A DNA stretch of 64,000 bases from JAIQFL01 sp035295745 (GCA_035295745.1 DATGIL010000100.1:1-64000), one strand, 5' to 3'; numbered from the stretch's first letter, positions 26,164 to 34,771 are shown. The notes: a model not told the origin generated them from the letters alone. Numbers and translations: made by a program.

Positions 26164-26936
26164 CTCTTGCCGTGGGCTCGCGCCTCGCGCACCATTTCCA
26201 CCAGCACCGTTCGTGCCTCCTCCGAATTGGTCACTTCGCGCAGAAATGCGACGCGGCGTCCATGGGTCCGCTCGCCGGTCTGCAAGCGCAGATAGAAGCC
26301 GAGACGGTCCACCGCAGTCATCGCAGCTTTGTCCGCAGACTCACCGGCGAAATGCCGTGCGATCAAAATCAACGCATCCGCATGGTCCGCATTCATGTGC
26401 TGAATGATTCCCGGTCCCGCCTGAGCCAGCGGATCGGGACAGGCGGACGCATACTCCTCGGCCGTGATCCATCCCATCACACCGAAACCGCCGATGAAAT
26501 AGACGCCCGAGATTTCCAGCCGAAAGTAGCTGAAATCCGAGTAATTCTCCCACTGCCTGGCGTTCTCGTAATGCGCCAGATACAGATCGCGGACCTCGGC
26601 GCCGGGAACTTCCTGAGCTTCGCCCGCGAGTGTCAAACGGGCTGCGCCCAGGGGGTCGCCGGATACGTCCGGCTGCGTGATCAGCAGGCTGGCGCGCGGG
26701 TCCTGCCGCAGATTCTGCGTGTGCATCGCCATGCTGCTGATGAGGAAGAGCGGACGCCCGCGATCGTCCACCGCAAACGGCATCATCGAGCCGAACGGGA
26801 ATCCTGGAAGCTTGCGCGAGTGTGTGGAGAGGCTGCCGATTCGTCCGAGCGAGGCAAGGGTGCGCGCGCGTTCGGCGAGTGTGGGTTCCGGCACATCCGG
26901 ACCGACGGGTCCAGGGCCGGCATGTTGGGTAGACAC
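26160..26936 (-). CDS. HugZ-like / pyridoxamine 5'-phosphate oxidase-fold protein with DUF2470
   Basis: 258 residues. The N-terminal split-barrel flavin/heme-binding fold (about 20-160: LASLGRIGSLSTHSR, PFGSMMPFAVDDRGRPLFLIS, NLRQDPRASLLI) is followed by a DUF2470 domain (about 175-250) with IIQHMNADHADAL, the hallmark of the HugZ/heme-utilisation branch. Likely role: heme binding or degradation in the cytoplasm. It is divergent from a small unknown gene at 27014; the 77-bp gap should hold both promoters. Confidence 0.78.
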   Translation of the reverse strand: MSTQHAGPGPVGPDVPEPTLAERARTLASLGRIGSLSTHSRKLPGFPFGSMMPFAVDDRGRPLFLISSMAMHTQNLRQDPRASLLITQPDVSGDPLGAARLTLAGEAQEVPGAEVRDLYLAHYENARQWENYSDFSYFRLEISGVYFIGGFGVMGWITAEEYASACPDPLAQAGPGIIQHMNADHADALILIARHFAGESADKAAMTAVDRLGFYLRLQTGERTHGRRVAFLREVTNSEEARTVLVEMVREARAHGKS

Positions 26937-27013
26937 GCTTTATGGTATCGAACTGAAAGATGCCTGTAATGATTCGATGCCCCTGCGCACTATACAGGCA
27001 AAAAGGAGATTCT

Positions 27014-27343
27014 ATGTTTCGTCGAAGCCATGCCCAAGACCGGTCCGTGCGTCAGGGTTATGGCCCAAGGCTCGAGGAACTGGGTCGTTTGGGGACAACT
27101 ACCGTGTCGGCGGTGAGAGTTCTCTACAGCATTATCTACGATGCCCCCGGCGCGTGGACGGACGCGGAGGGGCACATCCACCACGGCGGCGGAGGTCCCG
27201 GCGATCCAGTTTGGGTGAAGTTGTCGCCGGAAATCCGTGATGAACTGATTGGCCGCGCGATCCTCGAGCTCTCCGCTCTTACCAGCAGGCGCGAAGCTCA
27301 CGACGCGATTGCCAAAGCGGCCTCCACCTTGTTAAAGCCCTGA
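27014..27343 (+). CDS. Small uncharacterised protein
   Basis: 109 residues from ATG 27014, with AAGGAGA 5 bases upstream. Basic N-terminus, then SAVRVLYSIIYDAPGAWTD, a Gly/His-rich turn (HIHHGGGGPGD) and a C-terminal helix (RDELIGRAILELSALTSRRE). Not recognised. The good ribosome-binding site and helix pattern support a real gene. The GHIHHGGGG patch could bind metal, but only by inference. Confidence 0.5.
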   Translation: MFRRSHAQDRSVRQGYGPRLEELGRLGTTTVSAVRVLYSIIYDAPGAWTDAEGHIHHGGGGPGDPVWVKLSPEIRDELIGRAILELSALTSRREAHDAIAKAASTLLKP

Positions 27344-27405
27344 GGCCGAGTGCCCTTGCAAGATTCGTTCCCGCATCCGATGATGAACGGGAAGGAGCAT
27401 TACCG

Positions 27406-27882
27406 ATGATGAAGCAGGGGCTAATGGCCCAAGTGGTTTCCATGAAGGAGTTTTTCGACCGCTCCACCCGGGTGCTGGAGGAGAAAGACTCAGGCTTCGC
27501 TCCCCAGGCGGGCATGTTCACGTCCGCGCAGCAGGTGGCTCACGCAGCCCAGACCGTCGACTGGTTCATCGAGGGCGCATTTGCCCCCGGCGGATTCAGT
27601 ATGGATTTCGAAGGCATGGACAAGCAGGTGCGTGCGGTCACGTCGCTGGCCGCGGCGCGCGAGTGGATGGATCGCGCCTGCGCGGCTGCGAAGGCGGCGA
27701 TCGAAGCCCATTCCGATGGCGACTGGATGACTCCGCTTCCCCCGGGCCCGATCATGGGAGGATTGCCTCGAATGGTTATTTTCGGGGCGTTAACGGATCA
27801 CAGTGCGCACCACCGCGGCGCCCTGACGGTGTATTCGCGCCTGTTAGGCAAAGTGCCGCCGATGCCCTACATGGAAATGTGA
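27406..27882 (+). CDS. DinB-fold metal-binding protein
   Basis: 158 residues from ATG 27406, with AAGGAG upstream. Four-helix-bundle layout of DinB/YfiT-like proteins: first His in QQVAHAAQTVDW (about residue 45), last two in DHSAHHRGALTVYSRLLG (about 125-142), which together form the usual three-His metal site. The ending KVPPMPYMEM is also typical. Family members are thiol transferases or unknown stress proteins. A hairpin overlapping the convergent gene's end lies 10 bases after the stop. Confidence 0.8.
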   Translation: MMKQGLMAQVVSMKEFFDRSTRVLEEKDSGFAPQAGMFTSAQQVAHAAQTVDWFIEGAFAPGGFSMDFEGMDKQVRAVTSLAAAREWMDRACAAAKAAIEAHSDGDWMTPLPPGPIMGGLPRMVIFGALTDHSAHHRGALTVYSRLLGKVPPMPYMEM

Positions 27883-27892
27883 TTTGGTTGGG

Positions 27893-27916
27893 CCCCTCGC
27901 GGAGCGTTACGAGGGG
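27893..27916. terminator. Possible terminator hairpin between convergent genes
   Basis: CCCCTCG (27893-27899) and CGAGGGG (27910-27916) make a 7-bp GC-rich stem with a 10-base loop, extendable by a G-T and a G-C pair. No clear T-run follows on either strand, and the hairpin overlaps the stop of the minus-strand gene, so its role as terminator is tentative. Confidence 0.35.
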
Positions 27917-28212
27917 TCCAAACCTAGCGCCTGCTTGAGGTCCGCCGAGAATCGGTGGATCTTTTCAACTTGTTCGGGCTCGGCGGGAATTTCGAAATTA
28001 TGACCTGCCAGCATGTGACGGCCATCTCGTAACAAGAGGTACGCCAGCCCGCGATCCGTACCCACGCCTGTACTTCCGAGGCCGGTGAAGACTCCGTCCT
28101 TGCATGGGACAATCGCCATGCACCCGTCCCGCATGAACATACAGAAGTTGGGGCCGGCTGCACCTACCTGAATTTCTGAGCGAGTGAGGCGATCCGCGAT
28201 CTCCGGCGTCAC
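27907..28212 (-). CDS. Small uncharacterised protein coupled to the bifunctional-nuclease gene
   Basis: 101 residues from GTG 28212, whose first bases overlap the stop of the DUF151 gene (GTGA). The sequence alternates strands and turns (IQVGAAGPNFCMFMRDGCMAIVPCKDGVFTGLGSTG, about 15-50; GLAYLLLRDGRHMLAGHNFE) and ends in a helix (VEKIHRFSADLKQALG), which suggests a small single-domain alpha/beta protein. No family recognised. It is the last gene of the miaB-DUF151 transcription unit. Confidence 0.55.
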   Translation of the reverse strand: MTPEIADRLTRSEIQVGAAGPNFCMFMRDGCMAIVPCKDGVFTGLGSTGVGTDRGLAYLLLRDGRHMLAGHNFEIPAEPEQVEKIHRFSADLKQALGLDPS

Positions 28213-28694
28213 ATCTTATAACGGCCGAGATCCTCGTCGTTCAGGCCTTCGAGCCAACGGCGAAGTTCCTCGTTGTTCACCTTGTCCGATACCGCGGAGG
28301 CTTGCTTTGAGGACTTAAGGACCGTTTCTTCCACATAAATCGGGCAATCCAGGCGGAGTGCCAACGCGAGCGCATCGCTGGGACGCGAATCCACACTGAT
28401 CAATTCGCCATCGCGATCCAACCAGATCACCGCGTAGAAGGTGTCGTCCTTGAGTTCGCTAACCACCACTTTGCGCAATCCAGTGTTGAGGCCGAGCAGC
28501 AGGCTCTTGATGAGATCGTGAGTCATGGGCCGCGGCGTGGAAACCTTTTCGATCTCCAGAGCGATCGCGTTGGCTTCGTACACACCTACCCAGATCGGGA
28601 GCACCGTGTTACCGTTGAGATCCCGAAGGATCACGATGGGCATGTTCGTCACGGGATCCATCATCAACCCGCGAATCTTCATTTCGACTTCCAT
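28209..28694 (-). CDS. Bifunctional nuclease family protein (DUF151/BFN)
   Basis: 161 residues from ATG 28694, preceded by GGGGGAAAGG; an upstream ATG at 28718 in the TAATG overlap with miaB would add eight residues. The BFN domain is complete: MKIRGLMMDPVTNMPIVILRD, LPIWVGVYEANAIALE, TPRPMTHDLIKSLL and VDSRPSDALALALRL. Family members cleave DNA and RNA in vitro, and many bacteria keep one near tRNA-modification or stress genes. It is flanked by overlaps on both sides, so it is expressed with miaB. Confidence 0.82.
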   Translation of the reverse strand: MEVEMKIRGLMMDPVTNMPIVILRDLNGNTVLPIWVGVYEANAIALEIEKVSTPRPMTHDLIKSLLLGLNTGLRKVVVSELKDDTFYAVIWLDRDGELISVDSRPSDALALALRLDCPIYVEETVLKSSKQASAVSDKVNNEELRRWLEGLNDEDLGRYKM

Positions 28695-28717
28695 GATGCC
28701 CTTTCCCCCACTTTTCA

Positions 28718-30046
28718 TTACACCACAGTTACGCTCTCGCCCACCAATGAGTTGGGCCCGGAGCGCGTCACTCGCACGGATAAGTACTGGCCAATCAGGG
28801 AATCTCCGGGCGCTTCGGAATGCGTGAAGTTTAACGTCTTGTTGTCCGAAGTCCTGCCGATCCACTGCCCCAGCATCTGGTGGCGCCCCTCCACCAGAAC
28901 TTCCTGGACGCCGCCAATCAGTTCTGCGTTGCGACGGATTTGGATGGCGCGCTGCTTCTCCTGCAAAATCAGGAGGCGACGCTGCTTTTCGTCCTCGGCA
29001 ATCTTGTCGCCCATGGCGAGGGCCGCGGTGTTGGGGCGCGGGGAGTACTTGAAGCTGAAGAGCGAGTCGTACTGCACTTCGTCGAGGAGGTCGAGGGTCT
29101 TTTGGAAATCCTCTTCCGTCTCGCCGGGGAATCCCACAATGATGTCGGTGGTGATGGAGTATTTGCGCCGCGCCGATTTGATCCAGTCGATTCGCCGCAT
29201 GTACTCGTCGCGTGTGTAGAGCCGGTCCATCGCCGCGAGCACTTTGGACGAGCCCGACTGCACGGGCAGGTGAACGTGATCGCAGAGCACCGGATTGTCG
29301 TCCATCGCCTCCACGATCTCCTGGACGAAATCACGAGGATGCGAGGTGGTATAGCGGACGCGGCGAATGCCCGGAATCGCGGACACACGGCGCAGTAGCG
29401 TGGAAAAGTCCCAACCCGCCGCGGACGGATCGCGGTAGCTGTTCACATTCTGGCCGAGCAACTGGATCTCGGTATAACCTTGGTCTGCCAGACGGCGCGC
29501 TTCGATCATTACGCTCTCGCTGGTGCGGCTGCGTTCAGGCCCGCGGGTGAAGGGGACCACGCAATAGGCGCACGACTTGTCGCAACCTTCGATGATGGTG
29601 ATGTAAGCGCGGTGGGGATTGTCGCGACGCGTGAATGGCGTGTCGAAGGTCTCTTCAGTATCGAGGCTCAGGCCTGTAACGCGCCGGTTGCCGGCCTCGA
29701 GTTGGACGAGCATTTCGCCCAGACGCGGATAGCTGGCGGAGCCGGCGACCAGGCTGACGTGTGGCGCGCGGTCGAAGATCTTCTCGCCTTCCTGCTGCGC
29801 AACGCATCCGATCACGCCGAAGACCTTACCTTTGCCTGCCTCGCGTTTGAAGTTCTGCAGGCGGTTGAAGACCTTCTGTTCGGCCTTGTCGCGGATGCTG
29901 CACGTGTTGTAGAGCACCAGGCCCGCGGCTTCGGGAGTATCGACCTGCGCGTATCCCTTCTCCATGAGCGTGCCGATCACCTTTTCGGAATCGTGCACAT
30001 TCATCTGGCAGCCAAATGTTTCGAGGTAAAAGGTTTTCCCGTCCAC
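28718..30046 (-). CDS. miaB: tRNA-2-methylthio-N6-isopentenyladenosine synthase (MiaB)
   Basis: 442 residues, the normal length. The N-terminal UPF0004 domain has its three cluster cysteines (FGCQMN, YNTCSIRDKAE, GVIGCVAQQ). The radical-SAM CxxxCxxC is CDKSCAYC at about residue 154. A TRAM domain (about 375-440, EVLVEGRHQMLGQWIGRT) ends the protein. It adds a methylthio group to i6A37 in tRNAs reading UNN codons, using SAM and an auxiliary [4Fe-4S] cluster. It is upstream of, and coupled to, the DUF151 gene by TAATG. Confidence 0.93.
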   Translation of the reverse strand: MDGKTFYLETFGCQMNVHDSEKVIGTLMEKGYAQVDTPEAAGLVLYNTCSIRDKAEQKVFNRLQNFKREAGKGKVFGVIGCVAQQEGEKIFDRAPHVSLVAGSASYPRLGEMLVQLEAGNRRVTGLSLDTEETFDTPFTRRDNPHRAYITIIEGCDKSCAYCVVPFTRGPERSRTSESVMIEARRLADQGYTEIQLLGQNVNSYRDPSAAGWDFSTLLRRVSAIPGIRRVRYTTSHPRDFVQEIVEAMDDNPVLCDHVHLPVQSGSSKVLAAMDRLYTRDEYMRRIDWIKSARRKYSITTDIIVGFPGETEEDFQKTLDLLDEVQYDSLFSFKYSPRPNTAALAMGDKIAEDEKQRRLLILQEKQRAIQIRRNAELIGGVQEVLVEGRHQMLGQWIGRTSDNKTLNFTHSEAPGDSLIGQYLSVRVTRSGPNSLVGESVTVV

Positions 30047-30070
30047 TATGGTTCCATTGTAAGCCGAAAC

Positions 30071-30108
30071 GCCCGCGGGGCCTCCGTATGTGAGGTCAGC
30101 CCGCGGGC
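30071..30108. terminator. Intrinsic terminator-like hairpin between miaB and the upstream gene
   Basis: GCCCGCGGG (30071-30079) pairs with CCCGCGGGC (30100-30108), with an inner stem CCTC/GAGG (30081-30084 and 30092-30095). On the plus strand it is followed by TTTT, on the minus strand by a weaker GTTT. Both flanking genes are on the minus strand, so it most likely ends the 30127-30486 transcript before miaB. Confidence 0.5.
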
Positions 30109-30126
30109 TTTTCCGCAGCTTCGGAT

Positions 30127-30486
30127 TTAGCGCCAGTCACGCCTGAGGTCCTGCCGATCACGCGAAGCGTCATATTGATCGTGGCGAATGTCGCGCCACT
30201 GGGCATCCAGCACCCGCCGGTCGCGAGCCAGATCCTGGGCATCGCGCGCCGCCGCGACACGGCGGCCGCAGCGGATGTCCTCGTTGAGGCGAGCCTGATC
30301 ACGAGCGATGTCCGCCCGCATGCGATTCACCCGCGCGTAGTCGTGGTTGATGTCGCGATAATCCGACCGCAGATCCTGCTGGTCGCGTCGAATATCGTGT
30401 AAGTCCTGAGCCGAAAGCGTGGCTGTGCCCGTCACGGCCAACCCAACCGCCAGCGCAAGCCCCGTGATGAAGTTTAAGCTTTTCAT
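30127..30486 (-). CDS. Secreted, highly charged low-complexity protein
   Basis: 119 residues with a signal peptide (about 1-26, ending TLSAQ). The mature part is almost entirely Asp, Arg, Gln and Ala in helical repeats (DLHDIRRDQQDLRSDYRD, DIRHDQYDASRDRQDLRRD), predicting a long charged alpha-helix or coiled coil in the periplasm. Short secreted proteins of this Asp/Arg-repeat kind are common in Acidobacteriota; function unknown. A single Cys (IRCGRR) could form a disulphide dimer. Stands alone between miaB and the Cas6-like gene. Confidence 0.65.
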   Translation of the reverse strand: MKSLNFITGLALAVGLAVTGTATLSAQDLHDIRRDQQDLRSDYRDINHDYARVNRMRADIARDQARLNEDIRCGRRVAAARDAQDLARDRRVLDAQWRDIRHDQYDASRDRQDLRRDWR

Positions 30487-30588
30487 GTTTCCCTCCCCGG
30501 AAGGCGTTTGCTGCTTGCCTTCACTTGGAAAAGCGTCTGGCGTGGCCCGGAAGTTATCGACATGAAAGGACTTTCACGTAAAGAATCG

Positions 30589-31548
30589 TCAACCGCCGCC
30601 AAGCACGGTCCACAGGATTTTGCCTTTTCCCCACACCGTCTGTCTGCCCACGCCGGTCCATCTGCCCAGTTGTAAGTAAGGAGAGAATTCGCTCAATTCG
30701 CCTTCGTACTCGGCCTCTCCGACGAAGCCGCCGAGCGAGTGCCGCTGGCCGGAGCGTGATGAGAGACGCTCGGCGTCTTCGTAGCTCCAATCCCAGCGCG
30801 TCAGTTGCACGGCAGCGGCGCGCTCGCCCATCGCGCGGAAATCGATCTCCAGCGGACCCGGTCCGTAGAGTGCCCGCAAGGTACTGACCCGATCGCGCAG
30901 GCGTCCGAACAACATCGGGAAATCCGGCCGGCTGACCACCTCCTGGCCGCTCTTCAATTCCGTGGGTGTGACGAATCGGACAATGCCTCTCGTGACGGAG
31001 ACGGCGGGCGCATCGAGTTGCACGGCACTTGGCGGAAACAGTTCGCCTGGGCGGAAGCGTGCGCCATCGAAGACCGGCGACGCCTCGCCTTGCAAGTCGA
31101 GTTGATCGACAGAAGTCAGTTCCGCCAACCCGCGGCGCGGTCCGAGTCCCTCACGCGCCAATTGCGCGAAGACCGCAACGAAATACGCAAGGAAGGGCTC
31201 CCGGACCTCGAAGAGGTGCACGTCGAAATGAAAGGTCTCGCCTTCGCGGACGGTACGTCCGTCGAGGTGCGACGCTCGGAAGACAAACGGCCGGGGCCAG
31301 TCTGCGAGCCCACTCGGCCCGGCGCCCCGAGCGGCTTGCGGTTCAAAGACCCGAGCGTAGGGACAGGACGTCCGCACGTCGCAATTCTTGGCGTCGTGGC
31401 ACTCCGGCTTGCATACCAGCTTGCGAAAGAGGTTGCCGAACGCGCCGCGCACCAGGTTCCCTGACTTATACGGCGGGAAGTACAGCGAACCGATGGCTCG
31501 AAAGTGGAAGCGGAAGCGATAAAACTCGAACCTCACCGCCGCCAGCAT
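30589..31548 (-). CDS. Orphan Cas6-like RAMP protein (PF10040 type)
   Basis: About 319 residues from ATG 31548; the open frame upstream does not look like protein. The N-terminal ferredoxin-like part begins FEFYRFRFHFRA with LVRGAFGNLFRKLVC. A Cys cluster (CKPECHDAKNCDVRTSCPY, about residues 45-65) and YARVFEP match this Cas6 branch. The C-terminal half ends in HSLGGFVGEAEYEGEL, YLQLGRWTGVGRQ and TVWGKGKI, the Gly-rich strand of Cas6 enzymes that cut pre-crRNA. No CRISPR repeats or other cas genes exist in the window, so its substrate is open. It is divergent from an AraC regulator by 33 bases. Confidence 0.7.
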   Translation of the reverse strand: MLAAVRFEFYRFRFHFRAIGSLYFPPYKSGNLVRGAFGNLFRKLVCKPECHDAKNCDVRTSCPYARVFEPQAARGAGPSGLADWPRPFVFRASHLDGRTVREGETFHFDVHLFEVREPFLAYFVAVFAQLAREGLGPRRGLAELTSVDQLDLQGEASPVFDGARFRPGELFPPSAVQLDAPAVSVTRGIVRFVTPTELKSGQEVVSRPDFPMLFGRLRDRVSTLRALYGPGPLEIDFRAMGERAAAVQLTRWDWSYEDAERLSSRSGQRHSLGGFVGEAEYEGELSEFSPYLQLGRWTGVGRQTVWGKGKILWTVLGGG

Positions 31549-31581
31549 ACCATCGTCTCCAGGCGCGCTATGCTCGCATAG

Positions 31582-32418
31582 ATGGTCCGGTATCGTGAAA
31601 TCGCGCCGTCCGCCAGAATGCGGCCTTACGTGGCTTGTTTCTGGATTCTGGAAGACGATGGCCAAAGCTGTACACCCCAGCGCGTCATTCCCGACGGCCG
31701 GCCAGAACTGATCCTGAACTGGAAGGAACCATTCCAGGTCTGCGAAACCGGACACTGGCACAAGCAGACGCGCGCTTTTCTCGCCGGGCAATTGGAAGGG
31801 CCGCTGTTGCTACGCCCGAACGGTCCCGCGCAAATGTTGGGCGTCCGATTTCATCCGCATGGGGCCGCGCTTTTATTCGGCTGCCCCATGCGGGAGTTGA
31901 CCGGACGATTTACGGCGGTGGAAGATTTCTCGCCGCGATTCTCGCGCAGACTGAACGAAATTCTGGAAGTGCCGGACCCAATATCTTCAGTCGAGGACGC
32001 TTTAACATCTGTAATCTCCTCGCGCCCGGGCGACCCTTTGATTGCCGAGGTTGTCCAGCGGATTACGCTCGCAAAGGGAGCCATCGATCTCGCGGAACTT
32101 GCGCGCCAGCTTGGCCTGGGCATCCGACAACTGGAACGCCGATTTCTGATGGAGGTCGGTCTGCCGCCCAAGCTCTTCTGCCGGATTCAACGGCTGAACC
32201 GCATTTTTCCTTTGCTGGACGAGCGGCCCGCCAACTGGGTCGAAACCGCCATCGAGTGCGGCTACTACGATCAGGCGCACCTGATCCGCGAATGCCGAAG
32301 CCTCGCCGGCACCACTCCCGCAGTTCTGCTGGCGGATGAGGCCGATTTCGCGCGCCACTTCTACATGCGCGGGCCCGTGTCGCATTTGTCCAATACGGCG
32401 CGAGCCGCCGCGTTGTAA
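31582..32418 (+). CDS. AraC-family transcriptional regulator
   Basis: 278 residues. The N-terminal half (YREIAPSARMRPYVACFWILEDD, VIPDGRPELILNW, MLGVRFHPHGAALLFG) is the small-molecule or effector module found in the DUF6597-type AraC proteins. The C-terminal double HTH runs from about 165 to 262: IDLAELARQLGLGIRQLERRF and the second motif WVETAIECGYYDQAHLIRECRSLAGTTP, with F replaced by L in the usual DQSHFxRxF. It probably controls itself and the divergent Cas6-like gene or the following cupin gene (28 bases downstream). Confidence 0.82.
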   Translation: MVRYREIAPSARMRPYVACFWILEDDGQSCTPQRVIPDGRPELILNWKEPFQVCETGHWHKQTRAFLAGQLEGPLLLRPNGPAQMLGVRFHPHGAALLFGCPMRELTGRFTAVEDFSPRFSRRLNEILEVPDPISSVEDALTSVISSRPGDPLIAEVVQRITLAKGAIDLAELARQLGLGIRQLERRFLMEVGLPPKLFCRIQRLNRIFPLLDERPANWVETAIECGYYDQAHLIRECRSLAGTTPAVLLADEADFARHFYMRGPVSHLSNTARAAAL

Positions 32419-32446
32419 ATTGGTCCGCTTACAGGAGACTTCAATA

Positions 32447-32863
32447 TTGCAGCTCAAACACCTTTTATTTATGGCCGGCGTTGCCATCGCCGCCGCTCAG
32501 CCGGCATCTCAGGCAATTCTCATCAATCTCGAGTCCGCACATTGGACGCACGATCCGGGCGATCCCCCGGGATCCGAAGGCGTCTTGATCCGGTCCGACT
32601 CCTCATCTGGTGGCATGGATCTGCTGGTGCGCTTCCCAGCCGGCCACGTGATCGCGCCGCACTCTCACGATTCGAACGAGCGCATTGTGGTGGTGGAGGG
32701 GCAACTCACGCTGAAACAGGACGGCGGGGACTCTGTGATCCGAACGGGAGGCTTCGCATTTCTGCCGGCGCACGAGGTACAACGCCTGTCGTGCAGTGCC
32801 AAGACTCGCTGCACGTTCTATCTTTCGTGGGACGGTAAGCCGGCATCCCACCCGGCAAAGTAG
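32447..32863 (+). CDS. Secreted cupin-domain protein
   Basis: 138 residues from TTG 32447, chosen because AGGAGA lies nine bases upstream and it yields a signal peptide (about 1-21, LLFMAGVAIAAAQ). A single cupin domain: FPAGHVIAPHSHDSNERIVVVEG gives the first metal motif (G..HSHxxxE, about residues 63-78), and TGGFAFLPAHEVQRLSC the second, with one His. Likely periplasmic, binding a metal and a small ligand. It follows the AraC gene on the same strand. Confidence 0.72.
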   Translation: MQLKHLLFMAGVAIAAAQPASQAILINLESAHWTHDPGDPPGSEGVLIRSDSSSGGMDLLVRFPAGHVIAPHSHDSNERIVVVEGQLTLKQDGGDSVIRTGGFAFLPAHEVQRLSCSAKTRCTFYLSWDGKPASHPAK

Positions 32864-32872
32864 GTGGTCGCG

Positions 32873-33697
32873 TCAAATCCGCTGCACTCGCCGCAAGGTG
32901 TAAAGCTCGGGTTTCATATTGGCCTGCTCGAAGCGCCGCCAATCGTCATTCACGTGAATCAGTTTGCCGCTAATGTGGTTCGAGCGCTCGGAGGCCAAAA
33001 ACAGCGCCAGTTGAATCTGTTTCTCCGGCGCCACGCCGCCGGTGATGCGGACCCGCTCGGCATCTTCGATCTCTTTTCCGCCTGCGCGATCGTCGCCCGC
33101 GTGTAAAATCTCGTCAGTCATGTGGGTATACGAGTTGCCCGGAGAAATCGAGTTGATCTGCACGTTGTGATCGCTCACTTCGAGCGCCAGGCACTCCGCG
33201 AAGCGAACTACCGCCGCCTTAGAGGCGGCATAGGCACTGAAATTAGGCCGAGGATGTCCCGAACCGCCGCCCACAATCAGGATGATCTTGCCAGAGCGCT
33301 TCTCAATCATGGGAGGCAGTGAGGCCCGGCAGGCATTCACGGCGCCGACCAGGTTGATGTCGAGCGTCTCACTCCAGGCTTTGGGCTTAGTGGAGAGAAA
33401 CGACCCGATTGGACCCTGGACGGCCGCGGCCGAAATGAGCACATCCAGGCCGCCGAAGACCACCTTCATGCGTTCCACCGCCGCAATCAGTTGTTCCAGA
33501 TCGCGAACGTCGGCGCGGATCCTCAGCGCGTTGCCACCAGCATGTTCAATCTCGAGTTTCGCCAGGTCCAATTCGGCCTGACTGCGCGCCAGAAGGCCCA
33601 CGCGCGCACCAGCCTGCGCGAATCCCATGGCCAACCGTTTACCGATCCCCCGGCCCGCCCCGGTGATCAAGACGTTCTTATCTCGCATAAGGGTCAC
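32873..33697 (-). CDS. Short-chain dehydrogenase/reductase
   Basis: About 274 residues from GTG 33697, chosen for AGGGGAG eight bases upstream; ATG 33688 and GTG 33706 are alternatives. Cofactor motif TGAGRGIG, DVRD and the later catalytic set: N of NLVGAVNA, S in GGGSGHPRPN region and YAASKAAV (Tyr-x3-Lys) at about residue 155. Classical SDR fold, NAD(P)-dependent; substrate unknown. Convergent with the cupin gene, divergent from map. Confidence 0.82.
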   Translation of the reverse strand: MTLMRDKNVLITGAGRGIGKRLAMGFAQAGARVGLLARSQAELDLAKLEIEHAGGNALRIRADVRDLEQLIAAVERMKVVFGGLDVLISAAAVQGPIGSFLSTKPKAWSETLDINLVGAVNACRASLPPMIEKRSGKIILIVGGGSGHPRPNFSAYAASKAAVVRFAECLALEVSDHNVQINSISPGNSYTHMTDEILHAGDDRAGGKEIEDAERVRITGGVAPEKQIQLALFLASERSNHISGKLIHVNDDWRRFEQANMKPELYTLRRVQRI

Positions 33698-33780
33698 GGC
33701 CGGCACTCCCCTCTACACTGGAATCACATTGCGATTGTAAACCCGTTTACCGCCGCGGGACATGTCAGAATGAAACCAGT

Positions 33781-34521
33781 ATGTCGATTCGCAATCAGGC
33801 ACAACTCGAGAAGCTCAAGGCCATCGGAAAAATCGTTCGGCGGGCACTGGACCAGGCGGCGGCGGTCAGGCCGGGTGTCACGACGGCGGAACTGGATGCG
33901 GTTGGTGCTCGCGTTCTGGCGGAACACGGAGCGGAATCCGCGCCGCCCAAGGTGTACGGATTCCCAGGCGCGCTGTGCATCAGCGTGAATGAGGAAGCGA
34001 TCCACGGCATACCTGGGAATCGCGTGATTCAAGCCGGCGACCTGGTGAAATTGGACCTGGTGGCGGAAAAGGACGGCTTCTTCGCTGACGCTGCGATTAC
34101 GGTGGCCGTAGGCGAAGTGAGCGCGACTGCCAGCGCCCTGGTCCGCTGCGCCGAAAGCGCGTTCCACCTGGCTGCCAAAGCTGCCCGATTAGGCAATCGG
34201 GTTTATGACATCGGCCGCGCGGTGGAGCAGGAGACGCGGCGCTGCGGATTTCAGGTGATGCGAGAACTGGCCGGCCATGGAGTGGGGCAGACCATCCATG
34301 AACCGCCCAGCATCCCCAATTTCCACGACCCACGCAACCGGACGCGTTTGACCGAAGGCCTGGTGATCACGATCGAGCCGATCATCGCCGCCGGCCACGG
34401 GAAAGGCACCCTGCAACGCGATCGATGGACAATCTGTACTGCCGACAAGAGCCTCTCGGCGCATTACGAGCACACAGTGGTGATCACCAGAGGTGAGCCT
34501 ATCCTGCTGACCGCTGCGTAG
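33781..34521 (+). CDS. map: Methionine aminopeptidase, type I
   Basis: 246 residues, the standard type Ia length. Metal ligands are all present: Asp of LDLVAEKDGFFADAAIT (two Asp, about residues 98 and 109), His of ELAGHGVGQTIHEPPSI (about 165-175), Glu of ITIEPII and Glu of YEHTVVIT. Substrate-contacting His is in NEEAIHGIPG. It removes the N-terminal Met from nascent proteins in the cytoplasm. Here it stands outside the common rpl/secY-adk-map-infA context, so it may be a second copy. Confidence 0.93.
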   Translation: MSIRNQAQLEKLKAIGKIVRRALDQAAAVRPGVTTAELDAVGARVLAEHGAESAPPKVYGFPGALCISVNEEAIHGIPGNRVIQAGDLVKLDLVAEKDGFFADAAITVAVGEVSATASALVRCAESAFHLAAKAARLGNRVYDIGRAVEQETRRCGFQVMRELAGHGVGQTIHEPPSIPNFHDPRNRTRLTEGLVITIEPIIAAGHGKGTLQRDRWTICTADKSLSAHYEHTVVITRGEPILLTAA

Positions 34522-34771
34522 AACCGACGATGAGCCGGCGTCTCACTCCATGGCGAACAGCCGATCCACAACTGGCGCGCACTGCTGTTTTACACCTGGG
34601 TTCGGCCAGCTACTTCCAGACCCGGGGCATCGGGTGGAATGGTCACGAGAACCTTCTCCTCCTCGTGAAGCAATACGCAAAAAGGGGATCGATGGGAGTG
34701 CGAGCGTGACCCTCCGGGAGCGACCTTTCCGGAAAGCCGGAATTGGACTCACTGGGAAGTCTGCGACTGAC

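Noticed and set aside
30589..31548. A CRISPR-Cas locus around the Cas6-like gene
   Set aside because: No direct repeats with spacers, and the flanking genes are an Asp/Arg-repeat protein and an AraC regulator.
34522..34771. Gene or element in the 250 bp after map
   Set aside because: Short frames only; palindromic TTTCCGGAAA lacks a T-run. Nothing could be supported.
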